Shown piece by piece: positions 19,462 through 28,267 of a stretch of DNA of 64,000 bases (position 1 is the first letter of the stretch; each line of letters begins with the position of its first letter). A program made the translations under genes and the position numbers. This DNA is from Thalassobius vesicularis (GTDB lineage: Bacteria; Pseudomonadota; Alphaproteobacteria; Rhodobacterales; Rhodobacteraceae). Location: assembly GCF_004799325.1 (NCBI RefSeq), contig NZ_SSMD01000001.1, positions 1-64,000 on the forward strand, given 5' to 3'. Below the pieces are notes generated by a model. It ran no database searches and was not told where the DNA came from. It was given only the letters and a program-made list of their open reading frames with translations.

Positions 19462-20328
19462 TCAATTGGTTACGGCATATGCGTCAGCAAAGCCCCTGGC
19501 CTTGATCTTCTTCAGCAGCTCGGTGCGGTCCGAGGCGGATTTCGCCGGGCCAGCAACCACGCGCCAGAACGCCTTGCCCTTCGAGTTGCCCTCGATCACG
19601 TCGGTTTTGACCCCGGCCCCGTTCAGGTTTTTCGCAGCGGCCTCGGCATTGGTGCGGACGCTGAAAATCCCGATCTGGATGAAGGGTTTTTCCAGTTTCG
19701 ATTTCGACGGCTTGGCGGGCTTGGGCGCCGGAGCGGGTGCTGCGGGCGCGGCCTTTGCCTCGGCCTTTTCAATCGCCTTTTCGGCCGACTTGACCGGGTC
19801 CAGCGGCTTTTCTTCGATGCTCGACGCGGGCGGAACCTGCGCTTCGGACGGCGGCGGGGCGGCGGGTTCTTCGGCCACCTGCTCGCGGCGCAGCGCGGTC
19901 ACGTTCAGGCGGACGGGCTGCCCTGCCAGAACGCCCAGCGTGGCAGCGGCGTCCGAGGATACCTGCAGACGCGGGCCCGGGTTTTCTCGTTCGCGGCGGA
20001 ACAGCGCGCCGATGACGAATTTGCCGTTGGTGGTGTTGCGGATGATGACCCGCTCAGGCTCGATCACGTCGGGGTGCGCAACCCAGACCCCACCCAGCGA
20101 GGGGCGGCCGTCCCAAAGGCCGGCTTCGGTGACCTGGAAAACATCGGGCGCTTCGACGTCATGCTCGATCAGCTTGACCGCACGCGCGGGTTCGCCGTCT
20201 TCGGCAGGCGGCGTCTTGTTGAACAACGAGAAATCGCTGCCCTGACACCCGGCCAACAGCGCAAGCGCCGCCGCAGCCAGTAACAAGCGCGTCTTGCCTT
20301 GATCAATCTTATTGATCCCAGAAATCAT
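19462..20328 (-). CDS. SPOR-domain lipoprotein
   Basis: A 288-residue lipoprotein: signal with lipobox LLAGC (Cys28), a middle part (about 55-145) containing GLWDGRPSLGGVWVAHP that looks like an RlpA-like fold remnant, a Pro/Ala/Glu-rich linker (about 150-210), and a C-terminal SPOR domain (about 213-288, FIQIGIFSVRTNAEAAAKNL) that binds denuded septal peptidoglycan. It probably acts at the division site with the carboxypeptidase encoded 17 bp downstream. First gene of this operon; its promoter should lie in 20329-20531. Confidence 0.85.
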   Translation of the reverse strand: MISGINKIDQGKTRLLLAAAALALLAGCQGSDFSLFNKTPPAEDGEPARAVKLIEHDVEAPDVFQVTEAGLWDGRPSLGGVWVAHPDVIEPERVIIRNTTNGKFVIGALFRRERENPGPRLQVSSDAAATLGVLAGQPVRLNVTALRREQVAEEPAAPPPSEAQVPPASSIEEKPLDPVKSAEKAIEKAEAKAAPAAPAPAPKPAKPSKSKLEKPFIQIGIFSVRTNAEAAAKNLNGAGVKTDVIEGNSKGKAFWRVVAGPAKSASDRTELLKKIKARGFADAYAVTN

Positions 20329-20531
20329 CCTAACCTGCCAATTTCAAAGCGGTTTTCCCCGCCGTTAACTGCCCCGAACACCGACCCGGCGCCCCTTGCC
20401 ACGGCTGTTTCGCCCGCAGTGTAGCGGCAGGCGGGTTTCAAGAAAAGTCAAAGGGGCGGCCTCGGCGGATTTTCACACGTTGATGGCTGGACGGCGGCGG
20501 GCGGAGGAGTGTAGAAGGCGCGGAGATCGAC

Positions 20532-20621
20532 GGAAGTGTGGCCGAGTGGTTGAAGGCACTGGTCTTGAAAACCAGCGACGGGGAGACTCGTTCGTGGGTT
20601 CGAATCCCACCGCTTCCGCCA
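20532..20621 (+). tRNA. tRNA-Ser(UGA)
   Basis: A 90-nt class II tRNA. Acceptor GGAAGTG pairs with CGCTTCC; anticodon stem CTGGT/ACCAG encloses loop CTTGAAA with anticodon TGA; a long variable arm follows, then a GGTTCGAATCC T-arm. Discriminator G and an encoded CCA end (20619-20621) are present. It stands alone in front of the 21-29 kb accessory block. Confidence 0.97.
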
Positions 20622-21032
20622 CCTATTTATTGAAAAATAGAGCGCGCACGCACGCTACCCCCAGATACCCGCCAAAAAATTTGCGCTTACTGGCGATAAA
20701 TTAAGGTGCACATAGCGCTCAGGGCTTCCGCCAAAGGGAAGGTGGGGCTTAGCTCACGATCCATTCAGAGTTGCTATCAACCGTTCTTGTCACCGTTGAG
20801 GGGCGAGCGGAAAAGATGGGCGCTGCCAATAACGGCAGGCCCACCACGCTGGTTACAGTGGTCATTTTGAACAGGTCGGCCTTCGCGCATTAACCGGTCT
20901 TTCACAGAACCAGTGTCGACCGAAGACGTTGCAAGCATGACGCTTGGCACGCCTGTGGGCTCTTGCACCACGTTTCGGTACGACCGGCGGGAATGGCGCC
21001 CCAGAATGCGGCGATGTTGGCTGCCTTCTGGA
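20622..21032. other. Gene-free stretch after tRNA-Ser
   Basis: About 410 bp with no supportable gene. It starts AT-rich (to about 20705), then becomes mixed. Frames open across 20777-21291 on both strands lack a ribosome binding site and any recognisable motif. The operon at 21033-28240 must end here, but I see no clear terminator; CAACGG/CCGTTG-like pieces near 20780-20800 are weak. I found no copy of the tRNA 3' end that would mark an integration site. Confidence 0.5.
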
Positions 21033-21353
21033 TCAGGCCGTCTCGGCCTGTTTCGCTTGGTCTTTGGCAATGGTATTGAGCGCGGACAGGAACGCCTCGG
21101 GGCCATTTTGGCTGGCGTTTTCCAACATGCTTACATAGCGCGTAAACCGCTCGAAAGCTGCCGTTGCCTCGCGGGTTGTCGTCGGCTGGCGTTCGTTGTT
21201 TTCCACAAATTCCTCGGCCACCGTCGCCAACAGAAAGCACGCTGCTGCGTTGTCTGTTGTTCCAGCCATGGACCGAGCTTGCGCGGCGCATTTCCTAAAG
21301 GCGTGGATGCCTTTGCCATGCTCGACCAAAGTTTCGATGAATTCGGCAAACAT
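21033..21353 (-). CDS. Hypothetical protein, last gene of the orotate operon
   Basis: A 106-residue protein (MFAEFIETLVEHGKGIH...) with no signal peptide or membrane helix, apparently all-helical. I do not recognise the family. A strong ribosome binding site (AAGGAGAT) stands before the start at 21353, only 12 bp after the pyrE stop, so it is very likely translated as the final gene of this operon. Cysteines are present near residues 20 and 36. No function is proposed. Confidence 0.65.
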   Translation of the reverse strand: MFAEFIETLVEHGKGIHAFRKCAAQARSMAGTTDNAAACFLLATVAEEFVENNERQPTTTREATAAFERFTRYVSMLENASQNGPEAFLSALNTIAKDQAKQAETA

Positions 21354-21364
21354 GTGTATCTCCT

Positions 21365-22060
21365 TCACAGTGACAGGGTAGTGGCGCCGCCGTGGTCGCC
21401 TGACCACTTGAACGGGTTGCCCAGAAAACTTTCAACCTCGGCCAAAGTTGTCGGGTCGAAATACGTAGATTCTTTGCTGACCCGCAGTACGTCACGCCAA
21501 GTGGCCAGTGAATGGAGGGTCAGGTTGTGTTCTGCCAGCCGAGTGCGGGTTTCAGGGAAGATGTCGTAGAAAAAGATCATCACCGTGTGGTCAACGCGCG
21601 CACCGGCCCGGCGCAGAGCTTCGCAGAACTTGATCTTCGAGGCACCGTCGGTTGTCAGATCCTCTACCAGCAGCACGCGTTGGCCTGGCGTGATGTCGCC
21701 TTCGACCTGAGCATCGCGAGCATATCCCTTGGGCTTCTTGCGGACGTATTGCATCGGCAGTCCAAGATCGGCGGCGATCCACGCCGCAAAGGGAATGCCT
21801 GCGGTCTCACCACCCGCCACCGTGTCGAACTGATCCAGCCCGACATCACGCAGCAGAAGTGAGGAGGCGAAACTCATCATCTTTTCGCGCACCTGGGGGT
21901 GAGAAATCACTTTGCGGCAGTCAATATAGACCGGGCTGGCCAGACCCGAGGTGAACATAAAGGGCTGGTCGGCGCGAAACCTGACCGCACCGATTTCCAG
22001 CAACATCCGCGCCGTGGAGTCAGCGATGACTTCCTTGCTTGGATAATCATGGGACGTCAT
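21365..22060 (-). CDS. pyrE: Orotate phosphoribosyltransferase
   Basis: A 231-residue enzyme converting orotate and PRPP to orotidine 5'-monophosphate. The PRPP-binding motif [14 protein letters not shown] is clear, with [18 protein letters not shown] and [17 protein letters not shown] as OPRT elements. I chose the start at 22060 (AAAGGAAA upstream); it overlaps the small gene before it by 4 bp. It lies in a transport/catabolic operon and not with other de novo pyrimidine genes, so it may be a dedicated second copy that channels imported orotate to UMP. Confidence 0.92.
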   Translation of the reverse strand: MTSHDYPSKEVIADSTARMLLEIGAVRFRADQPFMFTSGLASPVYIDCRKVISHPQVREKMMSFASSLLLRDVGLDQFDTVAGGETAGIPFAAWIAADLGLPMQYVRKKPKGYARDAQVEGDITPGQRVLLVEDLTTDGASKIKFCEALRRAGARVDHTVMIFFYDIFPETRTRLAEHNLTLHSLATWRDVLRVSKESTYFDPTTLAEVESFLGNPFKWSGDHGGATTLSL

Positions 22061-22266
22061 GCGTATTTCCTTTCGCCGCCGTTGCGCTCGTACGTCAACG
22101 GAGTGCATTCCCAAACGGTAGGGAAACCTGAAACGAACACCTGCACCTCGTCCTGTAGTGCCATGATCCGATTGGCCCCGGACAATGGCAAGTCATGTTT
22201 AATGCGGAGGTCGTATTGTTGGTCAGATCTGGCCAGAATTGGTTCTTTACGCATCGCCAATCTCAT
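22057..22266 (-). CDS. Small hypothetical protein between carbamoylase and pyrE
   Basis: A 69-residue frame (57 or 65 residues would also be possible from internal starts; the ATG at 22254 gives [12 protein letters not shown]). It begins inside the end of the carbamoylase gene and its stop overlaps the pyrE start by 4 bp, so translational coupling supports it as real. No signal peptide, membrane helix or known motif; the central part ([20 protein letters not shown]) looks beta-rich. Function unknown. Confidence 0.5.
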   Translation of the reverse strand: MRLAMRKEPILARSDQQYDLRIKHDLPLSGANRIMALQDEVQVFVSGFPTVWECTPLTYERNGGERKYA

Positions 22267-23533
22267 GGACTAAATGTTCGTAGATGATCGACATCCCGAC
22301 CAGGAAATCGTCGATCTCCATGGCTTCGTCGGGATTGTGTGATCCGTTGCGGTTGCGGACAAAAACCATCGCGCTGGGGACACCTGCATTCGCGAATACG
22401 GCCGCATCGTGACCACCACCCGATGCCATGATCATCGGTTCGATTCCCAGCCGCTCCATCGCATGGGCGAGTTTCGCCACCACTTTCGGATCCATCAAGG
22501 CAGGCGCGGTTTCGTTGGCGCTGCCCGGTTCGAACAGAACTTTGCGTTCGCGTGCGATCTGGGCCATTTCTTCGGACAGCATCCGACGCATGCCGGTCAG
22601 AATCGCGGGGTCTTGGCTGCGAATATCAAGGCTGAACTCCACCCTATCCGGTATCCGCGACATCGCATTGCTTTCGGAGTCGGTATGCACCACGCCCGAA
22701 GTCAGCACCAGATCGTCCCCCTGTTGCAGGATGGACAGCCATGCCTCGTCCAGACGGCTCAGCAGATCGGCCATGGCCAGCACCGGATCTTTGCGGAAGG
22801 CGCGGGGGACTGCGCCGGAATGCCCCGCCTCACCGATGCATTGCACGGCCTTGTGGCGGAAATTGCCCCGGATGCCTGACACGATAGCCGCAGGCATGTC
22901 TTTACCGATCAGAAGCGGCCCTTGTTCGATATGCAGTTCGATATATTCAAGGATCTGCTGTACTTGCATCAGCGGTTGGCCATCCCGCACCGGCGCAAGA
23001 TCGATTCCGACATCGGCCATGTGCGCCTCAAGGCTGCGCCCGTCGCCCTTATGCGGTGCCGCACGTTCATCCGCGCCAAGCACCCCCATCAAGGTTTTGG
23101 ATGCGATGTAGCAGGGGCCAAACCAGGCGCTTTCCTCGCCGCGCATGGCAATGACTTTGACCGGTCGCGCAAAACGAAGACCTTGCCGGCGGGCGCGCAG
23201 CAGGCACATTAATCCGGCCAGAACGCCAGCGAGCCCGTCAAAATTACCTCCCATTGGCACGGAATCCACATGGCTGCCAACAAGAACGAATTGCTCTGCC
23301 TCAGCGTCCTCGGGCAGAGACATCAGCAGGTTTTGGCCGCGATCATAAGTCGTGGCCAAACCGGCCTGTTGGGCTGCGCCTTCTAAAAATTCCAGCGTTG
23401 CGGTCTCAACCCGGGAAAACGCGGGCCGACTGACCCCGGCCTTGTCCGGGCTCATGGCCGCAATCACCTCGAAAAACTCTGCGGCCTGCTCCCGTTCGGC
23501 TTGATCGATGGCAAAGCTTGCATCAAATGTCAC
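22247..23533 (-). CDS. M20-family N-carbamoyl-L-amino acid/allantoate amidohydrolase
   Basis: A 428-residue zinc hydrolase of the hydantoinase/carbamoylase family. Metal-site motifs: GSHVDSVPMGGNFDG (His88, Asp99), RGEESAWFG (Glu133/Glu134), ELHIEQGP, and SHNPDE near the C-terminus; GHSGAVPRAFRKDP is in the dimerisation/lid domain. Family members hydrolyse N-carbamoyl amino acids, allantoate or beta-ureidopropionate. Between a dihydroorotate dehydrogenase and PyrE, a ureidosuccinase role (N-carbamoyl-aspartate to aspartate, CO2 and ammonia) is an attractive inference. The start is GTG at 23533, overlapping the pyrD stop by 4 bp (GTGA). Confidence 0.82.
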   Translation of the reverse strand: MTFDASFAIDQAEREQAAEFFEVIAAMSPDKAGVSRPAFSRVETATLEFLEGAAQQAGLATTYDRGQNLLMSLPEDAEAEQFVLVGSHVDSVPMGGNFDGLAGVLAGLMCLLRARRQGLRFARPVKVIAMRGEESAWFGPCYIASKTLMGVLGADERAAPHKGDGRSLEAHMADVGIDLAPVRDGQPLMQVQQILEYIELHIEQGPLLIGKDMPAAIVSGIRGNFRHKAVQCIGEAGHSGAVPRAFRKDPVLAMADLLSRLDEAWLSILQQGDDLVLTSGVVHTDSESNAMSRIPDRVEFSLDIRSQDPAILTGMRRMLSEEMAQIARERKVLFEPGSANETAPALMDPKVVAKLAHAMERLGIEPMIMASGGGHDAAVFANAGVPSAMVFVRNRNGSHNPDEAMEIDDFLVGMSIIYEHLVHEIGDA

Positions 23534-24474
23534 GGTGCCGCCTCCATGAAGACCACGGCGTCGGCGGCATCGGCGTCCCTCACCGTTCCGATCAAGTCGC
23601 TGACGTTGGCGATGTTCTGGTCGCTTAGAAAATGCCGCAGATCGTCGATCAAGCGCACCATGGTGGTGGGGTTGATGAAGGTCGCGGTGCCGACTTGCAC
23701 GGCAGTTGCCCCGGCGATCAGGTATTCGATCACGTCCTCAATCGTGGAAATGCCGCCGCAGCCTATCACGGGAATATCCACCGACTTGGCGCATTGATAG
23801 GCCATGCGCAGGGCGATCGGTTTCAGCGCCGGCCCGGACAGACCGCCCATCAGGTTGCCCAGTTTTGGCTTGCGTGTGTGGATGTCGATCGCCATCGACA
23901 GCAAGGTGTTGGACACAACCAGCGCGTCCGCACCCGCCTCTTGCGTGGCAAGGGCCACTTCGGTCGTTTCTCCGGTATTCGGTGACAGCTTTGCCCAGAG
24001 CGGCAGATCGGAAGCGCCACGAAGTTTCTTCATCACTGCATGGGCCGAGGAAGGTCGCATGGCAAAGGCTTTGCCGTCCTCTTCGATATTGGGACACGAG
24101 ATGTTGACTTCGATCGCGCTGACGCCGGGGACGCTGATTTCCTCACACAGGCGAGCGAATTCGTCGGCGCTGTGAGCCGAGATGCTGACCACCAACGGCA
24201 CATCGTAGCGGTGATAAAAGGGGATCACGTTTTGAATAAAGTGATCGATACCCTTCGACGGAATCCCGATCGAATTCAGCATCGAACCGCGCACTTCGCA
24301 CACGCGGGGTGTCGGGTTGCCGCCGCGTTTTTCGCGGGTCACTGTTTTGGTCACATGTGCGCCAAGAACACCAAGGTCGATGATGTCGGCCAGATCTTCC
24401 GAAAAGGTGCCAGAGGCCGGCATGATCGGGTTCGCAAGGGTCAGATTGCCGATCCGGGTTGTCAGGTTCACCAT
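23530..24474 (-). CDS. pyrD: Dihydroorotate dehydrogenase, class 1B catalytic subunit
   Basis: A 314-residue FMN TIM-barrel enzyme interconverting dihydroorotate and orotate. The base is Cys127 in VNISCPN, which places it in class 1 (class 2 uses Ser); NSIG at 67-70 and the FMN-binding GCGGIST element and GATAVQVGTA are present. Next to PyrK it is the NAD-dependent 1B type. Class 1B enzymes are typical of Gram-positives, while proteobacteria usually carry the membrane class 2 enzyme for synthesis, so this copy fits a catabolic or salvage role. Overlaps the pyrK end by 7 bp. A related dihydropyrimidine dehydrogenase is the main alternative. Confidence 0.87.
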   Translation of the reverse strand: MVNLTTRIGNLTLANPIMPASGTFSEDLADIIDLGVLGAHVTKTVTREKRGGNPTPRVCEVRGSMLNSIGIPSKGIDHFIQNVIPFYHRYDVPLVVSISAHSADEFARLCEEISVPGVSAIEVNISCPNIEEDGKAFAMRPSSAHAVMKKLRGASDLPLWAKLSPNTGETTEVALATQEAGADALVVSNTLLSMAIDIHTRKPKLGNLMGGLSGPALKPIALRMAYQCAKSVDIPVIGCGGISTIEDVIEYLIAGATAVQVGTATFINPTTMVRLIDDLRHFLSDQNIANVSDLIGTVRDADAADAVVFMEAAP

Positions 24475-25310
24475 GCCATTGCCTCCTGCAGGTCAAACAC
24501 GGGGCCCTCGCGGCAGACCCGTTCATGGGTGATTTTCCCTCCCCGCCGGAACGAGCGGACGCAGCACTGGCACATACCCACACCGCAGGCCATCTGCTGT
24601 TCCAGCGCGATCTGGCCGGGGATGCCGTGCTCAGCGCCGAGGCCCTGCAACATCGTCAACATCCGATTCGACCCACAGGTGTACAAGGCATCCACGCGGT
24701 TCTGCGCGATCCGGTCGGCAATGATGGCGCGGATGTGGTCCATGCCAGAGGTGCCTTCGCTGTCGGTCACGGTAATGACCTCGGCACCCATGTCCCGGAA
24801 TAGTTCGGCTGACATCAGCACGTCAGGCGAGCGGGCCGAACAGATCGCGGTCAGGTTCCGCCCAAGGCGTCGCGCCTCCTGTGCCAGCGGGGCCAACGTA
24901 GCAAGACCGACCCCGCGAGCGACCAGCAGAAGGTTCTGCCAGTCTGCCCCGATCACATAGCCCTTGCCCAGCGGACCCATGATGTTGAAAGTGTCGCCTT
25001 CGCGCAGCATCGCCATGGCGCGCGTTCCCTCGCCCGCCACCTTGTAGAGAAAGTGAAGCTCTCCGGCTTCGGGGTAGTAGCCGTAGATGCTCATCGGGCG
25101 ACGCAGATATGGCTGATGTTCAGCCGAAACGGGGCACAGCAGATGAAAGAACTGGCCGGGCTGACAATTCAGCACCTTCGCAGGGGCGGCCAGGACCAGT
25201 TTCCGGTACTCGCCGTTCACGACCACGTTGCTTTTTACTGTCGCTTCAACTTCGAAAACTTTCCCGTTCGCCGAAGCACCGGCTTCGACGTCTAAGTGGT
25301 TCACTTGCAT
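24468..25310 (-). CDS. pyrK: Dihydroorotate dehydrogenase electron transfer subunit PyrK
   Basis: A 280-residue flavoprotein passing electrons between the PyrD FMN and NAD. FAD motif LRRPMSIY at 69-76, NAD-binding region around LLLVARGVGLATLAPL (127-142), and a C-terminal [2Fe-2S] site with Cys242, Cys247, Cys250 and Cys266 in the family spacing CX4CX2C...C. AAAGGGAAA precedes the start, which is 12 bp after the TRAP large-subunit stop. Confidence 0.9.
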   Translation of the reverse strand: MQVNHLDVEAGASANGKVFEVEATVKSNVVVNGEYRKLVLAAPAKVLNCQPGQFFHLLCPVSAEHQPYLRRPMSIYGYYPEAGELHFLYKVAGEGTRAMAMLREGDTFNIMGPLGKGYVIGADWQNLLLVARGVGLATLAPLAQEARRLGRNLTAICSARSPDVLMSAELFRDMGAEVITVTDSEGTSGMDHIRAIIADRIAQNRVDALYTCGSNRMLTMLQGLGAEHGIPGQIALEQQMACGVGMCQCCVRSFRRGGKITHERVCREGPVFDLQEAMAW

Positions 25311-25322
25311 GGTTTCCCTTTC

Positions 25323-26606
25323 TTATCCGAAGATCAGTTTCGGAATGAAAAGCGAGATGTCGGGCACATAGGTCACGATCAACAGCACGATGATGTTAAC
25401 CGCAACGAAGGGCCAGACACCCTTGATGATATCAAGGACGGGCATCCCGAGCGTCGAGGACGCCACGAATATGTCCAATCCGAATGGAGGCGTAATCATC
25501 CCGAGGCTGATGTTCAGCGTGACGATCATACCGAAATGCACGGGGTCGACCCCCAATGCGGTCGCCACCGGATAGAGCGGCGGCACCAGGATCAACAGGG
25601 CCGAGTTCGGGTCGATGAACATACCTGCGATCAGGAAGCAGACGTTTACTACCAATAGAAATGTGATGGGGCCGGCGTCGATCACACTCAGGAAAGAGCT
25701 GATTTGCGTCGGCACCTGCGCCAGGGTGACAAAGAACGAGATTAGCCCCCCCATCGCCAGCAGTACGAAGATGACCGAAGTCGCGATCGCGCTTTGCTCG
25801 GTGATCCGGAACAGGTCGCGGAATCCAAAATTACGGTAGACGATCATTTCCACGAAGATCGCGTAGATCACGCTGACCGCCGCAGCTTCGGTCGGGGTAA
25901 TGACGCCCGAGTAGATGCCGCCAAGGATGATCGCTGGCATGCCAAGCGCCCAACCGGCGTCTTTCACGGCGCGGGCACGTTCAGCCCAACTGCTGCGATC
26001 GCCTGACTGGATGCCGTTCCGGCGCGCCTCGATCATCACCATGATGGCAAATGCCAGGCCAAGAAAGATGCCCACGGCCAGCCCCCCCGCGAACAGACGC
26101 GCAATCGAAGTGCCGGTCATCCAGCCGTAGATGATGAAGGTGATCGAGGGCGGAATCAGCAGCGCGGTTTCGGCGCTGGCGACCAGCAGGCCAAGGCTGA
26201 ATTTCTGGCTGAAACCGGATTTGCGCATCTCGGGATAGACCATCTTGCCCATTGCGGCGACGGTCGCGGGGGCCGATCCCGACACAGACCCGAAGGCCAT
26301 CGAGCCGCCGATTACCGTATGCCCCATGCCACCACGGCTATGGCCGATCAGCGCACGAACAAGCCCCGTCAGGTGCTTGGCGATCTGGCCCGAGCCCATC
26401 AGATGCGCGGCAAAGATGAAGAAGGGGATCGCCAGCAGCGTCGTGTGATCGATGCCACCAAAGATTTTCTGCACGATGGCCGGATCGGGCAGGCGTCCAT
26501 AGAACGCCTCTTTCGTCGCAATGGCCGGCAAACCCAGAACCAGGAACATCTCGAAACCCAGAACCAGCAACGCAATCGCCAGCAGAATGATGAGGAGCAG
26601 TATCAT
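25323..26606 (-). CDS. TRAP transporter large permease subunit (DctM family)
   Basis: A 427-residue membrane protein with about 11-12 hydrophobic segments, the transport channel of a sodium-coupled TRAP importer. Typical segments are FIFAAHLMGSGQIAKHL, GGSMAFGSVSGSAPATVAAMG and LNISLGMITPPFGLDIF. Its start overlaps the stop of the small subunit by one base (TAATG). The pairing with PyrK/PyrD downstream suggests the substrate is a pyrimidine-related carboxylate. Confidence 0.92.
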   Translation of the reverse strand: MILLLIILLAIALLVLGFEMFLVLGLPAIATKEAFYGRLPDPAIVQKIFGGIDHTTLLAIPFFIFAAHLMGSGQIAKHLTGLVRALIGHSRGGMGHTVIGGSMAFGSVSGSAPATVAAMGKMVYPEMRKSGFSQKFSLGLLVASAETALLIPPSITFIIYGWMTGTSIARLFAGGLAVGIFLGLAFAIMVMIEARRNGIQSGDRSSWAERARAVKDAGWALGMPAIILGGIYSGVITPTEAAAVSVIYAIFVEMIVYRNFGFRDLFRITEQSAIATSVIFVLLAMGGLISFFVTLAQVPTQISSFLSVIDAGPITFLLVVNVCFLIAGMFIDPNSALLILVPPLYPVATALGVDPVHFGMIVTLNISLGMITPPFGLDIFVASSTLGMPVLDIIKGVWPFVAVNIIVLLIVTYVPDISLFIPKLIFG

Positions 26607-27106
26607 TATGCCTCCACTGCCTCGGTCTCCGACTTGGAGAACCTGTCGATCACACCGAAAAAGCTGAGCCCGAACCGCAGGCCAAGCAGGGCGAACCCGA
26701 TGATTGGAGCGAGATAGACATACCCCATGGGGATATCGAGGGTCGGGCTACGTTGCCCGGTTTTCAGAACAAATTGGGCAAGACCGTAGCCAAGCCATGC
26801 AAGGTACATGGAAAAGCCGAAACCGATCGCGTCGATCGCCTTGAGCAGAACCGAACGAAACCGCTCGGGCAACCGTTCACGCAGCGAGTCGATGCCGACA
26901 TGCCGTCCGCGCTCCAGTGCCAGGCCCAGCCCCAGGAAAACCAGAAAGGTGTTCATGATCCGGACGGCCTCTTCGATCCAGGCGAACTGGCTGGCAAAGG
27001 TGCCGCCGATTTCGCGCGTGACCACGCTTAAGAAAAACAGGCCCGCCATCGTGAGGAATATGGTAACCAGCAGCGTACGCTCGGCCAGTCTTAGTAGATT
27101 GAGCAT
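26606..27106 (-). CDS. TRAP transporter small permease subunit (DctQ family)
   Basis: A 166-residue protein with four membrane helices, of the TRAP small subunit family (FLVFLGLGLALERGRHVGIDSLRERLP is a typical loop). It bridges the large permease and the binding protein. The start at 27106 follows a GAGGG sequence; a longer frame to 27175 would begin in the hairpin-bearing spacer. Confidence 0.88.
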   Translation of the reverse strand: MLNLLRLAERTLLVTIFLTMAGLFFLSVVTREIGGTFASQFAWIEEAVRIMNTFLVFLGLGLALERGRHVGIDSLRERLPERFRSVLLKAIDAIGFGFSMYLAWLGYGLAQFVLKTGQRSPTLDIPMGYVYLAPIIGFALLGLRFGLSFFGVIDRFSKSETEAVEA

Positions 27107-27158
27107 TGGCTTTATCCCTCGATACCTGCGCCTTCCCGACCGGGATCGACAGTGTGAT

Positions 27159-27187
27159 GGTGCGCAATCGAGCAATGACCGCGCACC
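27159..27187 (-). repeat. Intercistronic hairpin between TRAP dctP and dctQ genes
   Basis: GGTGCGC (27159-27165) and GCGCACC (27181-27187) form a 7-bp stem with a 15-base loop in the 111-bp gap after the binding-protein gene. It has no U-tract. Such hairpins often protect the upstream mRNA and let the binding protein be made in excess over the permeases. Confidence 0.5.
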
Positions 27188-27217
27188 TTCGTCATTTATC
27201 CATCTGCAAGGACCAGA

Positions 27218-28240
27218 TCAGTTAGCGACCTGCGCCTCGTAGGTGGCCATCAGCGCTGCACCTTCGTCGCCCGCACGTTCGATATAGGCCGCCTTGGCGG
27301 GTTCATACATCTTGGCACGCAGGGCCGCGCGTTCGTCATCGGATGCGACGCGGACATTGATGTCGCTGGCTTCGATCTCTTTCAGGGCTGCTGCCACTGC
27401 GGTCGCCTTATGCGAAATCAGTTCCGGCACGACTTCGGAGAACGCGTCCACGATGATCTTTCGGTAATCCTCCGGCAGGCCTTCCCAGAACATCGGGTTG
27501 AACAGGACGACATCTTCCATGGCGCCATGTTCGGACACCACAAGGTAATCCTGCACTTCGTGGAACTTCATCCGCAGGATCGTATCCAGCGGATTTTCCT
27601 GACCGTCGACAACGCCCGTCTGAAGCGAAGTGTACAGTTCGCCGAACGGCAGGGCGATCGCCGATGCGCCCAGTGCGTTGAACTGTTCAATCAGGATTTT
27701 GCTGTCCATCACGCGGAACTTCTGGTCCGCGAAGTCCGAGATGTCTGCCAGCGGCTTGTTCGAGGTGAAGTTCTTCTTGCCGTTGGGCCAGAGGGCCACG
27801 CCGACAACGCCGCGCGTGTCGAACGAATGCAGCAGTGCCTGGCCGAAGGGGCCTTCGCGCAGCGCCTGTGCCTTGGCGTCGTCTGCGGGCATCAGATAGG
27901 GGATGTCCAGAACCGATACCGCCGGGTTGAAGCCGCCCAAGAAGGCTGCGGGCGAAACGGTTGCTTCCAGCGTTCCCAGTTGGACGCCTTCGGTCATCTG
28001 GCGCTGATTGCCCAGCTGCCCTTGCGGGAAGATCTGGAATTCGACGGCGCCACCGGTGCGCTCAGCGACCAGAGCGGCGACCTTTTCTAGGTGGATGTGG
28101 CGGCTTTGCTGCGGCGACTCGAGGTGTCCGATCCGCGCGACATATTCCTGCGCCATGGCAGGAAGGCCGGCCAACACGATGGCCGCTGCGCCGAGGGCAA
28201 GGGCCGAGCGGCGCCGAAGCTTGTTGGTGAGTGCAGGCAT
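27218..28240 (-). CDS. TRAP transporter substrate-binding protein (DctP family)
   Basis: A 340-residue periplasmic binding protein. Signal peptide about 1-30, with an RRR run before the hydrophobic core (RRRSALALGAAAIVLAG), so Tat export is possible. DctP motifs: FPQGQLGNQRQMTEGVQLG, FRVMDSKILIEQFNALGA (the Arg that pairs with a ligand carboxylate) and YTSLQTGVVDGQENPLDTI. The Arg supports an acidic ligand such as orotate, dihydroorotate or N-carbamoyl-aspartate; the exact ligand is inferred from the operon only. First gene of the operon; GGGAG precedes the start. Confidence 0.9.
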   Translation of the reverse strand: MPALTNKLRRRSALALGAAAIVLAGLPAMAQEYVARIGHLESPQQSRHIHLEKVAALVAERTGGAVEFQIFPQGQLGNQRQMTEGVQLGTLEATVSPAAFLGGFNPAVSVLDIPYLMPADDAKAQALREGPFGQALLHSFDTRGVVGVALWPNGKKNFTSNKPLADISDFADQKFRVMDSKILIEQFNALGASAIALPFGELYTSLQTGVVDGQENPLDTILRMKFHEVQDYLVVSEHGAMEDVVLFNPMFWEGLPEDYRKIIVDAFSEVVPELISHKATAVAAALKEIEASDINVRVASDDERAALRAKMYEPAKAAYIERAGDEGAALMATYEAQVAN

Positions 28241-28267
28241 GGTTTTCTCCCGGTTGGTTATAGCCAA

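Noticed and set aside
20622-21032. Integration scar or remnant gene next to tRNA-Ser
   Set aside because: No integrase, no repeat of the tRNA 3' end near the far end of the accessory block, and no recognisable protein remnant were found.
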